This document shows positions 44,377 to 55,689 of a stretch of 64,000 nt of DNA, piece by piece. Origin of the DNA: Moniliophthora roreri (lineage: Eukaryota > Basidiomycota > Agaricomycetes > Agaricales > Marasmiaceae). Under the pieces are notes generated by a model. That model saw nothing but the letters and a program-made list of their open reading frames with translations, did no database searches and was not told the origin of the DNA. The position numbers were made by a program, and so were the translations under genes. Position 1 is the stretch's first letter. Each line of letters starts with the position of its first letter. The DNA is taken from NCBI GenBank assembly GCA_001466705.2, contig LATX02000226.1, positions 62,001 to 126,000 of the forward strand. Reading direction: 5' to 3'.

Positions 44377-47300
44377 AGAGGTGGAAGAGGCCGATGCTCT
44401 TACTACCTGCAATTACAGTCTCAACTGTTGTACTAGCTAAGTTTACAAGACACTCTATGCATATTCCTCTCACATACAACAATGGGACAGAAATCATTGA
44501 AGGAAAAGCCCTGATCGATTCCGGGGCAGGAGGACACTTCATTAGTGAAGAAGAAGCACAAAAAACAAAGAAGCCATGGAACAAATTAACAAAACCCATC
44601 AAAGTCTATAATGTTGATGGAACACAGAACAAGATTGGTTGGATCACACATACGATCACTGTGGATATTTCCATTGGAGATAGAGAGATGACGGAAACAC
44701 TTTTCATCTCCGGTCTCGGACCAGAACGAATGATCTTGGGACTACCCTGGTTACAAGATCATAATCCAGATATTGATTGGATCACAGGAGTAATCAGATT
44801 CAGACCCAGACGGAAGGTCATGATCCGGAGACTGATCAAACATTTCTCAGGAATCCTTGATAGAGCGGAAGACGAGGAAGTCATTATACAGTCGTTCATC
44901 AGAGGAGAAGAAGATAGCGATGAAATCAGAATCAACGCTAAGTTATCCACCTCTCAGGTATTGGCACAAGCTCACGAAGTCAAATCAAAAAGTCTAGAAG
45001 AACTGATTCCTCCTTATCTATCAGATTATACTGACAGATTTGAGAAGAAGAAGTCCAAAAGATTCCCACCGTCTAGACCCTACAACCACGCAATAGATTT
45101 GAAACCCGATTTCAAACCTCAGGATTGCAAAGTCTATTCCCTTTCACCCAAAGAATGAATCAAACAAGACAAGTTCTTGGACGAAAACCTTCGAAAAGGG
45201 TACATTCGACCTTTGAAATCTCCAATGCCCCCTTTTTCTTTGTGTCAAAGAAAGAAGCAGGAGCACTTCGACTGTGTCAAGACTACAGAGACCTTAACAA
45301 CAGAACTATAAAAAATTGATATCCTCTTCCTCTCGTAACCAACCTCGTTGACAAGTTAAAGACAGCTCATGTCTTTACCAAACTGGACTTGCGAAACAGA
45401 TACAATAATATCCGCATCAAAGATGGAGATCAATGGAAGGCAGCATTCAAAACTCCAAGAGGACTCTTTGAACCCATGGTTATGTTCTTTGGATTGACAA
45501 ATTTGCCCGCTACATTCCAAGCCTTTATAAATGACATCTTGAAGGATTTCATCGATAAAGGATGGTGCATAGTATACATAGACGACATCCTCATATTCTC
45601 GGATGACAGGCGAACGCACCAACTTCGAACAAGACAAGTGCTAGAATGATTATGAGAACACAACCTGTACCTCAAACCGGAAAAATGCGAATTTGATGTT
45701 ATCAAAACGCTGTTCCTAGGATTGGTCATTATCCTGGGACATGTCCAAATGGATCCAACGAAATTAGCGGGAATCAAAGATTGGGAACTGCCGACCACAG
45801 TTAAAGGTATGAGATCTTTCCTAGGATTTGCAAATTTCTATCAGAAATTTATAGGGCAATATGCGGAAATCGCGTGACCTTTGCACGATTTGACAAAGAA
45901 AAACATACCCTTCAAATGGACAAAGCTATGTCAAATAGCTTTCGAAATAATGAAGTTGAAATTCCTCCAACAACTGATCTTGAAAATGCCGGACGATGCA
46001 CAACCCTTTGTCATCGAAGCCGATGCATCAAAATGGGCTATGGGAGCTGTGCTACAACAACAGGACACAGATAACAAACTCCACCCATGTGGATATCTGT
46101 CACATGCCCTCACAGAGACAGAACGAAACTACAAGATCTACGACAGAGAACTCTTAGCAATAGTGGACACCCTTAAAGCATGGGAACACTATTTGCTTGG
46201 TTTCACACACCCGGTGACAATTTTATCCAATCACAAAAACTTGTCTTATTTCAGAACTGCACAGAAGCTGAATTGAAGACAAGCCTGATGGAGCCTTTAT
46301 CTCTCTCAATTCGAACTCCAATTGATTCACGTACCTGGAACAAGGATGGTACAGTCGGATGCCTTGTCAAGAAGATCAGATCTCATAGAGGATGAAGACA
46401 CAGACAATGAAGATGTTGTTGTATTACCTAATAAGTTATTTATTAATACAATCGACACAGAACTGAAGAATATGCTTGAAGAAGCACTGCCAACAGATGA
46501 ATTTTTCAAGATGACAGTAGAGTCGTTATTAGAGAAAGGAATCACTCTGATCAAATTATCTTTGCAAGACTGGAGGACAACGGATGGCATCCTCTATTAC
46601 AAAAATAGAGTGTATGTTCCAAATGATCCAAAATTGCGTAAACACCTTGTGAAGACAATCCATGAGGCGTTACCACACGGACATCCAGGACAATGGAACA
46701 CTGTTGATCAGATCCAACGAGACTATTGGTGGCCAGGAATGACGAAATACATTAAGACATTTGTGGATGGATGTGCAGCATGTCAACAGATGAAAATCAA
46801 CACGCACCCAACACGAGTACCATTACAACCCATTGGAGGCCACAAAGATGTGTTACCATTCCAAATTATCACAATGGATTTGATCACAGATCTTCCAGAA
46901 GTTGACAGATCCAATTCGATCTTGGTTGTGGTGGACCACGCCGCTACAAAGGGGGTGATTTTCATCCCGTTCAAGAAGAAACTAGATGCAGCGGAGACAG
47001 CTGAACTTCTCTTTCAACATGTGTACAAAAGATTCGGGCTACTGGACAAAATCATTTCGGACAGAGACTCTCGATTCGCTGCAGAAGTGTTTACTGAAAT
47101 GGGAAGAATCTTGGGGATCAAACAAATGCTAAGTACTGCTTATCATCCTCAAATGGACAGAGAAACTGAAAGAGTCAATCAAGAGGTGGAAATCTATTTA
47201 CACTTCTTTTGCACGAGAGAACAGACGAAATGAAAGGACCTCCTCCATTTTGCAGAATTCGCACACAACTCTCAAACACATTCTGTAACGAAATAATCCC

Positions 47301-47914
47301 CTTTCTACCTCATGATGGGCTATTATCCCCAACCATTACCCACTGTGTTCGACAGAACATTGATTCTATCAGTCGAGAAACGAATCGAAGAACTCAAAAA
47401 GCTGAGAGAGGAAACTTTAGCGCTCTTGGACATTTCTGCAAGGAGAATGAAAGAAAGGAACGGAAGACATTTTGACAGGTTCAAAAAGGGACAAAAGGTT
47501 TGGCTGGAAGGAAAGAACCTCTTGCTCAGTTATCCTTCACCAAAACTGTCGCCAAAACGAGAAGGACCCTTCGAAATAGAGGAAGTAATGGGACCAGTAA
47601 CCTACAAGTTAAAACTCCCGTTCCAATGGAGGATTCACCCTGTTTTCCATGCTGGTCTTCTCACACCATTCAAGGAAAACGACATCCATGGACCGAACTT
47701 CCTAGAGCCACCACCTGACATTATCAAAGGAGGAGAAGAGTTCGAGGTCGAGGCAATTATAGGTCATTGACCAAAAGGGAAGAAGAAAGGAAAGATACAG
47801 AAACCAACCCATTACCTTGTGTCTTGGAAAGGGTACAACTCGTCCCACAATCAATGGAAAAGGCCAAGCACACTCAAACACTCGATGGAGTTATACCTGG
47901 AGTATAAAATTTGA
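44367..47914 (+). pseudogene. pol: E4 pol: protease, RT, RNase H, integrase, chromodomain
   Basis: Protease with intact ALIDSGAGG (Asp near 44514). One lost base near 45225 changes frame, and the rest to the TGA at 47912-47914 is a single frame with stops. RT: KLDL near 45380, VYIDD near 45578. RNase H: EADAS, YDRELLA. Integrase: HHCC at about 46660-46790, MDLITDL near 46875, IISDRDSRF near 47054, Glu in DRETER near 47157. Chromodomain from FEVEAIIGH (47740) to SHNQW. Stops in LE-stop-L-stop-EH, A-stop-PLHD, LN-stop-RQA-stop-W and GH-stop-PK all fit Arg CGA to TGA; TK-stop-KDL fits TGG to TGA. The 3' half is assembled a second time at 48116-50124. Confidence 0.93.
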
Positions 47915-47947
47915 CACAATCTCCCCTAACTCCTCAACATTACCAAC

Positions 47948-48114
47948 ATGTCCTCTACTCAAATTCCCTATGTCTTCACTCACGAAATCACCCACACTGG
48001 ACCATTTCGTCCAACCCCATTCAAACTTCTCTATCTCATCAACGCAGAAGAACACGACGACCAGATTTCTACTGCCGTAGAAAACAACAATCGACTTCGA
48101 GCATTCTGGGGCAG
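47948..48114 (+). pseudogene. E4 ORF3a start, first assembled copy
   Basis: First 167 bp of the post-pol ORF, identical to 50158-50324, cut by the N at 48115. Confidence 0.6.
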
Positions 48115-48115
48115 N

Positions 48116-50324
48116 TACCCTTCAAATGGACAAAGCTATGTCAAATAGCTTTCGAAATAATGAAGTTGAAATTCCTCCAACAACTGATCTTGAAAATGCC
48201 GGACGATGCACAACCCTTTGTCATCGAAGCCGATGCATCAAAATGGGCTATGGGAGCTGTGCTACAACAACAGGACACAGATAACAAACTCCACCCATGT
48301 GGATATCTGTCACATGCCCTCACAGAGACAGAACGAAACTACAAGATCTACGACAGAGAACTCTTAGCAATAGTGGACACCCTTAAAGCATGGGAACACT
48401 ATTTGCTTGGTTTCACACACCCGGTGACAATTTTATCCAATCACAAAAACTTGTCTTATTTCAGAACTGCACAGAAGCTGAATTGAAGACAAGCCTGATG
48501 GAGCCTTTATCTCTCTCAATTCGAACTCCAATTGATTCACGTACCTGGAACAAGGATGGTACAGTCGGATGCCTTGTCAAGAAGATCAGATCTCATAGAG
48601 GATGAAGACACAGACAATGAAGATGTTGTTGTATTACCTAATAAGTTATTTATTAATACAATCGACACAGAACTGAAGAATATGCTTGAAGAAGCACTGC
48701 CAACAGATGAATTTTTCAAGATGACAGTAGAGTCGTTATTAGAGAAAGGAATCACTCTGATCAAATTATCTTTGCAAGACTGGAGGACAACGGATGGCAT
48801 CCTCTATTACAAAAATAGAGTGTATGTTCCAAATGATCCAAAATTGCGTAAACACCTTGTGAAGACAATCCATGAGGCGTTACCACACGGACATCCAGGA
48901 CAATGGAACACTGTTGATCAGATCCAACGAGACTATTGGTGGCCAGGAATGACGAAATACATTAAGACATTTGTGGATGGATGTGCAGCATGTCAACAGA
49001 TGAAAATCAACACGCACCCAACACGAGTACCATTACAACCCATTGGAGGCCACAAAGATGTGTTACCATTCCAAATTATCACAATGGATTTGATCACAGA
49101 TCTTCCAGAAGTTGACAGATCCAATTCGATCTTGGTTGTGGTGGACCACGCCGCTACAAAGGGGGTGATTTTCATCCCGTTCAAGAAGAAACTAGATGCA
49201 GCGGAGACAGCTGAACTTCTCTTTCAACATGTGTACAAAAGATTCGGGCTACTGGACAAAATCATTTCGGACAGAGACTCTCGATTCGCTGCAGAAGTGT
49301 TTACTGAAATGGGAAGAATCTTGGGGATCAAACAAATGCTAAGTACTGCTTATCATCCTCAAATGGACAGAGAAACTGAAAGAGTCAATCAAGAGGTGGA
49401 AATCTATTTACACTTCTTTTGCACGAGAGAACAGACGAAATGAAAGGACCTCCTCCATTTTGCAGAATTCGCACACAACTCTCAAACACATTCTGTAACG
49501 AAATAATCCCCTTTCTACCTCATGATGGGCTATTATCCCCAACCATTACCCACTGTGTTCGACAGAACATTGATTCTATCAGTCGAGAAACGAATCGAAG
49601 AACTCAAAAAGCTGAGAGAGGAAACTTTAGCGCTCTTGGACATTTCTGCAAGGAGAATGAAAGAAAGGAACGGAAGACATTTTGACAGGTTCAAAAAGGG
49701 ACAAAAGGTTTGGCTGGAAGGAAAGAACCTCTTGCTCAGTTATCCTTCACCAAAACTGTCGCCAAAACGAGAAGGACCCTTCGAAATAGAGGAAGTAATG
49801 GGACCAGTAACCTACAAGTTAAAACTCCCGTTCCAATGGAGGATTCACCCTGTTTTCCATGCTGGTCTTCTCACACCATTCAAGGAAAACGACATCCATG
49901 GACCGAACTTCCTAGAGCCACCACCTGACATTATCAAAGGAGGAGAAGAGTTCGAGGTCGAGGCAATTATAGGTCATTGACCAAAAGGGAAGAAGAAAGG
50001 AAAGATACAGAAACCAACCCATTACCTTGTGTCTTGGAAAGGGTACAACTCGTCCCACAATCAATGGAAAAGGCCAAGCACACTCAAACACTCGATGGAG
50101 TTATACCTGGAGTATAAAATTTGACACAATCTCCCCTAACTCCTCAACATTACCAACATGTCCTCTACTCAAATTCCCTATGTCTTCACTCACGAAATCA
50201 CCCACACTGGACCATTTCGTCCAACCCCATTCAAACTTCTCTATCTCATCAACGCAGAAGAACACGACGACCAGATTTCTACTGCCGTAGAAAACAACAA
50301 TCGACTTCGAGCATTCTGGGGCAG
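48116..50324 (+). repeat. exact repeat of 45906-48114 after an N
   Basis: 2209 bp with the same ORFs at a constant offset of 2210, covering RNase H, integrase, chromodomain and the ORF3a start (pol part 48116-50124). Absence of differences and the N at the join favour two overlapping contigs placed in series. Confidence 0.85.
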
Positions 50325-51255
50325 TTTGCTTTTCCTCTGTGGGCATCGTTGTAGACTCAACGAAGCCCTTGCTCAACTCGATTGTCAAGCTGGGATGTTC
50401 GCAGACACAATGACGAATGATGAAGACGCCATCACTTTGATGGGACCTATTATGGTACCAGTACCTGTCCTAGACATTGAGAATTTACCAGTTCATGTAG
50501 AACTCCCCCAAGACACCGATGAACCCTTCCCAGATGGAGAGGATATCTCCCCCAACGAACCTGCCTTCTTCCACAAACGAGAGTGATACAGACAAAGACT
50601 CAGAAGAGCGATTATCATCGCTCATGGCCAGTTCCTTCTTGAGCACCATCAGAGACTATGTGCTCTACCCACCTCCCTGGTCGACCCTTCATCGAGTCCC
50701 AGAGGAGAGGGAATCACCACAGTGGTTGGACTAGACGAACTTATCTACCCAGCTGAGCCAACGGGCATGCGAACCCCTGATTCCATTGGAGCCATCTCCA
50801 ATGCGTCTGAACAAGCACGATTATTCCCCGACATCTCCCTCCCAATCACTTCCCCAACAATATCAGAACCCCAGAGAAACCCTTATGAACCGCCAAATAA
50901 CTCCCCTCCATCCAACCACTCCTCCCATCATAAATTACGATTCTCTACCGATAACCAGTTCACCTCCACCTCTCTACCATCCGAACAGAGTAACGATGAA
51001 CAAGGAAATATCAGTATGGGACGTCGAAGACAGTGACGACAAGGACGACGAAACAGAACCCAAAAACAGATCCAGGATTCCTATGCCGCATACCACAGTA
51101 TGGACAGAAGAGGTGTACGAGCAACTCAGTGCCCTGTGTGTCGACTGGAGAGACACTGCGCCGTCGACTGTAGGAATTACACTTGCTCAGTCTGCACCGA
51201 TTGTGCATCTGGACATCTCCCTCGAGACTGCCGTGACAGAAGAAGGTCTGGATGA
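50158..51255 (+). pseudogene. E4 ORF3a, post-pol protein with tandem zinc knuckles
   Basis: MSSTQIPYVFTHEI opens 33 bp after pol. The conserved block FRPTPFKLLYLINAEEHDDQI aligns with NPYQLLHLFNTEQYDDQI of E3. TGA at 50584 and 51034 (both fit CGA within Arg-rich contexts) interrupt it. A Pro/Ser/Asn-rich linker with Arg clusters leads to CPVCRLERHCAVDC and CSVCTDCASGHLPRDC (51130-51231). The knuckle spacing is identical to E1 and E3 although many other residues differ, which argues that this frame is translated. Next TGA at 51253. Role unknown; nucleic-acid binding is the natural inference. Confidence 0.65.
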
Positions 51256-51538
51256 ACTCCATGACGACACAATCCCCTCCGTGATCCAACTGCTTATGAC
51301 AATCTTACAGACGATCTCACGTGGGACGACGAGATCTGTGGAGACAGAGAATCCTGAACCATCGAATGAAGATCCGTCGGAAGAAGCAGACGATGAAGCG
51401 CCAAATGCACTGATTGTCGTCGACTTGGGAGAAGAAGAAGGGCCGAGGTATTTCTTTGCGGTAACTCGACCACCTTTCTTCGAAGAAGAATGGTTACATA
51501 TGGGATGGCTGATTACGAGTGTGGACGCTCGAGCATAA
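50519..51538 (+). pseudogene. E4 ORF3b, overlapping post-pol ORF
   Basis: +1 frame relative to ORF3a, one TAG at 50732, then 250 codons open to the TAA two bases before the polypurine tract (51540-51549). Begins within ORF3a. The stretch LSALCVDW..LDISLETAVTEEGLDEL aligns with VSALCADW..LDIRLVTALTNEGLATL of E3. An acidic region and an aromatic C-terminus follow (RYFFAVTRPPFFEEEW). No known fold. It covers the same DNA as the ORF3a knuckles, in a different frame. Confidence 0.52.
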
Positions 51539-51539
51539 T

Positions 51540-51549
51540 GAGGGGGTAA
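51540..51549 (+). other. polypurine tract of E4
   Basis: GAGGGGGTAA directly before the 3' LTR. Confidence 0.85.
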
Positions 51550-52125
51550 TGTTACAGTTTTTTCTTTCATTAACAGACTTTCTTCTTTTTTCCTCTCTTC
51601 CATCTCTTGTATTACTATAACGGACAGATTGACGCCCATCCCTATGTTTCTTCTTAACATCTGGACTTATCCACATTCCCAGCTCCCCTTTTTCCTTCTT
51701 CGATATTTATGACATCATTATGACTTCACTTTATTCTATTTGTTTCTATCTCCTTCCGATGACATCACTTATGATGTCAAATTCTTTCTTTATGACTTCA
51801 TCAACAATCTACCATGTTCTATTGCTTTCTACTTGTTTAGCAAACAACGATATCGACTCTGCAGTTTGTATCCAAATGAGTAGCTACAAAGGATGTATAA
51901 GTAGATAGTCTGCTAGGTCTAAGCTCTTCAGCTTGACCTGGTTTAATCAACTTGTGTTTAGCCAATGAAACAAACCCTCTGAACTCTAGCTTTTCCGAAG
52001 CTAGCTCTTTAACTTGAACCTTTGCTCCTTTAGGAAGGGAACTTTCCTTTCTTGTCGAAGTTAACTCCGCATCACTACATCAAGTGGTGTTGAGTTGTTG
52101 TCGTTGCTGTGCAAGTAACGTAACA
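51550..52125 (+). repeat. 3' LTR of E4 (576 bp)
   Basis: Same length as the 5' LTR. The differences I found are all transitions (about twelve), giving roughly 2 percent divergence. Confidence 0.95.
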
Positions 52126-52997
52126 CATGCCTACTAACATCGTCTTTATATCTTTAACTTTAGTGGAAAGTGTCTTTACATCTTCTATTCCTTTTCTTAA
52201 GGCTGCTAACTCTGTCTCATGCACCTTAATAGAAACTGTATGTGCATCTACTGGTGTAGCTATGCCCATAGTTCTCAATTCTGCTTCTTCTTTCGTCTTA
52301 TCTAGGACATCTGGAAACAATTCTTCTTGTTTCACTGAAACTGGCTTTGATGGTTGAGTAATATTCATGGTAGAAAGTACTGTTGGTGGCTGGAATGGAT
52401 ATGCTAAAGGCATTGCTGCACTTAGCATTGCTGTTCCTACTCCTGGGTTGACTGGTGGAACTCCAGCTTCCAATGCAAAACTTCCTAATCCCATATATAC
52501 ATCTCCTGAGCTTGCACTTATAATCATCTCTGCTTGTTCCATGACTTCCTGAAGTTTCCATGGATCCATTCTTCTTCTTCCATCTTCAGTTTCCAAATTT
52601 AACTTGTTTAGGGACCAATCAGCCATTCTAATTTGGATTCTTTCTTGAACTGACAGTTCTAAACCTGCTAAATAAAAGCCTATTGCTTCAAAATTCGAAA
52701 TCATAGGTGGATCTCTCATTAATTTAGCTGCTTCTAGCTTAAATTCCCTATGATATGCTCTAAGTTTCTCTAGATCCCAGTCTGTAGCTTTCTGATATAC
52801 TGCTACAATCTTCTGTAACCTGACCATTGATCCTTAGCCATTATCAACTGAATCTGGGAATTCTCTGAATGATAATTTCTTAAACTCACTCCATGAGTGG
52901 CCCAATGCTTCTTTTCTACCTTGTAGCTGCTGTCTTAGATCATATGAAAACTTCAACATTGCTAGATAGATCTTCAACACATCCTCCTTAACCTGGG
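52126..52997 (-). pseudogene. gag: G2 gag fragment, central part, right of E4
   Basis: Capsid end and Pro-rich middle of gag (MVRLQKIVAVYQKATDW at 52827 down to KVKDIKTMLVG). Continues at 42477 across E4. Open over about 225 codons, including positions that are stops in the 25-26 kb copy. Ends at the N at 52998. Confidence 0.85.
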
Positions 52998-52998
52998 N

Positions 52999-54133
52999 AT
53001 TAAAAACTAAGCTCTTCCTAGCTTTTATTTATATCTCTGGTTTGGGTTACAATCTCAGGTCTCAACTAGCCTGTGCCTCTTGCACAACTAAATAAGCTAG
53101 GGCCCAAAGTGGTTGAAAAATACTGATTGCCGGTAGCTCTTCTATCTGAACAACAATGTCATACACTCTGGTAATCGGTGGGCAGTATCTCTCCTGCTTT
53201 CCACCTACAAAACACATTCCCTTATATACCCTACAACATAAATAATCTAATATATCTGTTACAAATACAAATAAAACTGAGTCGTGTGATAAATATTATA
53301 TAAACTGAGCTGTATTTGGTGATTTCTCTGTCACAGTGTCCAATTGTAGTCAGGCTTCATAGCCATAATCTCTTTCATTCTTTTTCTTTGACGATTGTGC
53401 TGTCTTCTGACACTAACCATTTGCAATTTTCTCTATCAAACGGCTCTCCTTGTGACTCCATTTGAAAATATTATACCTCCATGCCACTCCACATGATTCC
53501 TTCCCTCTCTATCTTCTATCATCTGCTCTATAGACACATAATATGCTTTCTTTATCGTGTCTAAAGCATACACATAGGCTCAGCCATGCTGCCTTCTCAT
53601 TATACAGCTTTGTCTTCCATTCTTCCATGATACAGGCACCCTTCCAGTAGCCGATCATCTATTTCATTCTTCAATTTGACATTTGGTATCTCGAGTATCC
53701 CTCACCAATAATTTGTCATCCTCTGTTTCATATCTGTTTCTCGATAATATTCTTGTATGTGTATCATTGAAGGCTTTTATTCTTCCTTCAAGTTGGTATA
53801 GATTGGAAATATTGTTAAAAGTGAAAATATTCCCTTTGGTATGCTTTCAATAGAGAAGTATTATGTGGTGTTATTCTCTACAGGTTTCAGGATGCTCCTT
53901 TGTGTTCAGATTCACCATTTATTTTCATACTAGCAGTGGCTGGATACCTTTGTATAGCCTACTATCAACCATTACTCTGCTAATATTTTATATCCTTCTC
54001 TACTACTTGCTTTGACTAGCTGCTCAGAGCTCACACTAGTCCTCAATTCCCTTATCTATGTCATTTTCAACCATAAAAGTGCAAAATATTCTCTATTTGC
54101 ATGTGAAATAAAAGGTAAAAGTTATGCATATCA
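52999..54133 (-). repeat. third G2 leader end and LTR (LTR about 53418-54133)
   Basis: Aligns with 27561-28687 and 29161-30286. The outer end ..atgcatatca is followed by coding sequence of an XPG-like gene, so this G2 copy inserted into that gene. Confidence 0.78.
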
Positions 54134-54134
54134 C

Positions 54135-54860
54135 TAGAAAGGAATTATTGATGCCATTATGACAATGGATGCCAATGTGTTCCCTCTAGGGGCCAAATGT
54201 GTGTTGCACATTGTTCCATGAGTGTTCTATTGGTGATAGTTCTCATAAGATACTAATTATTTACTGCAGAGAAAAATGCTCTGAGACAAAAATTGTAGTT
54301 GATGTTTATCAAGCAGATCATATTGCAACCATCCTGGGTCTCACTCAGCTGAGGCTCATCTTATACACACTCCTTGTTGGAAATGACTTCAACAATGGGG
54401 TACTGGGAATAGAGCCTGAAATTGCATATGGGTTGGCCCTTGCTGGCATAGGTGATAATCTCATCAGTCAATACCAGCAGTTGTCAGAGGAAGATGGCTT
54501 GGAACAGCTATTGAATTACCTTGACCAGCTGAAGAATGACATCGTTCATGAGCTTCAGAATAACAAACACAAATGCTTGAGCTGCCACTTCCAGAAACTT
54601 GCCAAGCAGCTGGAACCGTCAAATGACTTTTCCACAAACTGGCTCTCACCACTATCTTTCTTTATCCATTTCTCAACATCTTGGACCCATCCTCATGCCA
54701 ATCCTCCAGACTTTGGCCAGTGCACCTCATGACTATCTGATTTGCAGAAACTTGCACAAATTTCAAAGGAACACATAGGCTGGGGTAATAAGTGGTTACT
54801 CTTGAAGTTCAGAGAAAGAGTGTGGGCAGGCTTGGTCCTGCATATCCTATGTTCAGTCAG
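54135..54860 (+). pseudogene. XPG-I/PIN-like nuclease gene fragment
   Basis: Starts mid-domain at the G2 LTR border with GIIDAIMTMDANVFPLGAKCVL, the XPG-I motif normally carrying Asp-x-Asp; the second Asp is Asn (AAT, 54174-54176). After a frame change near 54199 come IVVDVYQADHIATILGLTQ, LLVGNDFNNGVLGIEPEIAYGLALAGIGDNLI (helix-two-turn-helix region), LKNDIVHELQ and, in another frame, LAQISKEHIGWGNKWLLLKFRERVWAGLVLHIL (54750-54855). The order fits the GEN1/FEN-like PIN-domain proteins that I recall as expanded in basidiomycetes. The N-terminal half is missing. Frame changes could be introns or indels; I treat it as a broken gene. Confidence 0.6.
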
Positions 54861-55258
54861 TAAATGAGGTCCTGCATGAATGAAAGCACTTACTCCATAC
54901 CTCTAGCCCATTATGTGCTTTTGCAAGTCGACAGGAGAATTCTTTGCTCCTATCACAGGTGGTAACCCCAACCATCCCATTCCAACACTGAAAATAATCC
55001 TAGCCAGCACCAACCTACCGGGATACAGCAAGTCAAACCTAAGGGCATTGGTTCATCCGACATTCAACATTGCAGACTTTATTCAGATTGTTGCCAAGAT
55101 GTTGGAAATACCTGAGCAGAAATTCAGATATCACAAGCAGTCTATCAAGGTATACATACTAGGTGTTTTGATTGCAGTTGCCACAGACCAGCTCACGATG
55201 GTGAGTCAATTGTACCTCTCAACATATTGCAGTGAAATCATATCTTCTATTAGCCAGA
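54861..55258 (+). pseudogene. possible C-terminal continuation, unidentified
   Basis: Open frame from 54913 (KSTGEFFAPITGG, NLRALVHPTFNIADFIQIV, YILGVLIAVATDQ) up to a CACTA-ended element. Looks coding but I do not recognise it. It may be the end of the nuclease gene after an intron or a separate gene piece. Confidence 0.35.
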
Positions 55259-55620
55259 CACTACATACTTGTGGGAAAGTCAGAGAAAACACTAGGAAAA
55301 CACTAGGAAAATGGTAGGAAAATCATGTGAAAACACTATATTTTAAAGCAGTTTTTCAATAGTTTTCATATAGTTTTCCTTTTGTATTTAACATGTTTCC
55401 TTTGATATAAAATTCAAAATCTTATATTTATTTTCTAAATGTTTTCTCACTATTTTATAAGGCAGAAAATTAAAGGATAATTCTATAATTTCATTATCAT
55501 AAAATAATAAAAAAACACAGACTCTTCTGGAAATTAAAATCCAGAGTATGCTTGCTGTTTTCAATATGTGATGACAACTTGAAACTAATAGAATTTTCTG
55601 AGTGTTGTCCATACATAGTG
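55259..55620. mobile_element. short CACTA-ended miniature element
   Basis: Ends CACTACATAC and (complement) CACTATGTATG. The interior 55271-55605 matches 57541-57902 closely. AT-rich with repeated aaaacactagg words. No ORF and no clear target duplication. Confidence 0.55.
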
Positions 55621-55689
55621 TATAAGATGGAGGAGAGGACAGGGAGAGATGGTGGTGGTACAAAAGAAAGAAGGAAAAGTCAGAGTTCA

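Larger units (their letters stand above)
42478..52125 (+). mobile_element. E4: complete G1 chromovirus with CATGC target duplication
   Basis: Plus-strand element with two 576-bp LTRs differing by about a dozen transitions, and CATGC duplicated at 42473-42477 and 52126-52130. It interrupts G2 gag; the 23-26 kb G2 copy shows the empty site (ggcatgccta at about 25350). Segment 45906-48114 recurs exactly at 48116-50324 around an N. Without that the element is about 7.4 kb. It belongs to a subfamily clearly diverged from E1-E3 (different gag N-terminus and LTR) yet with identical organisation. Confidence 0.95.
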
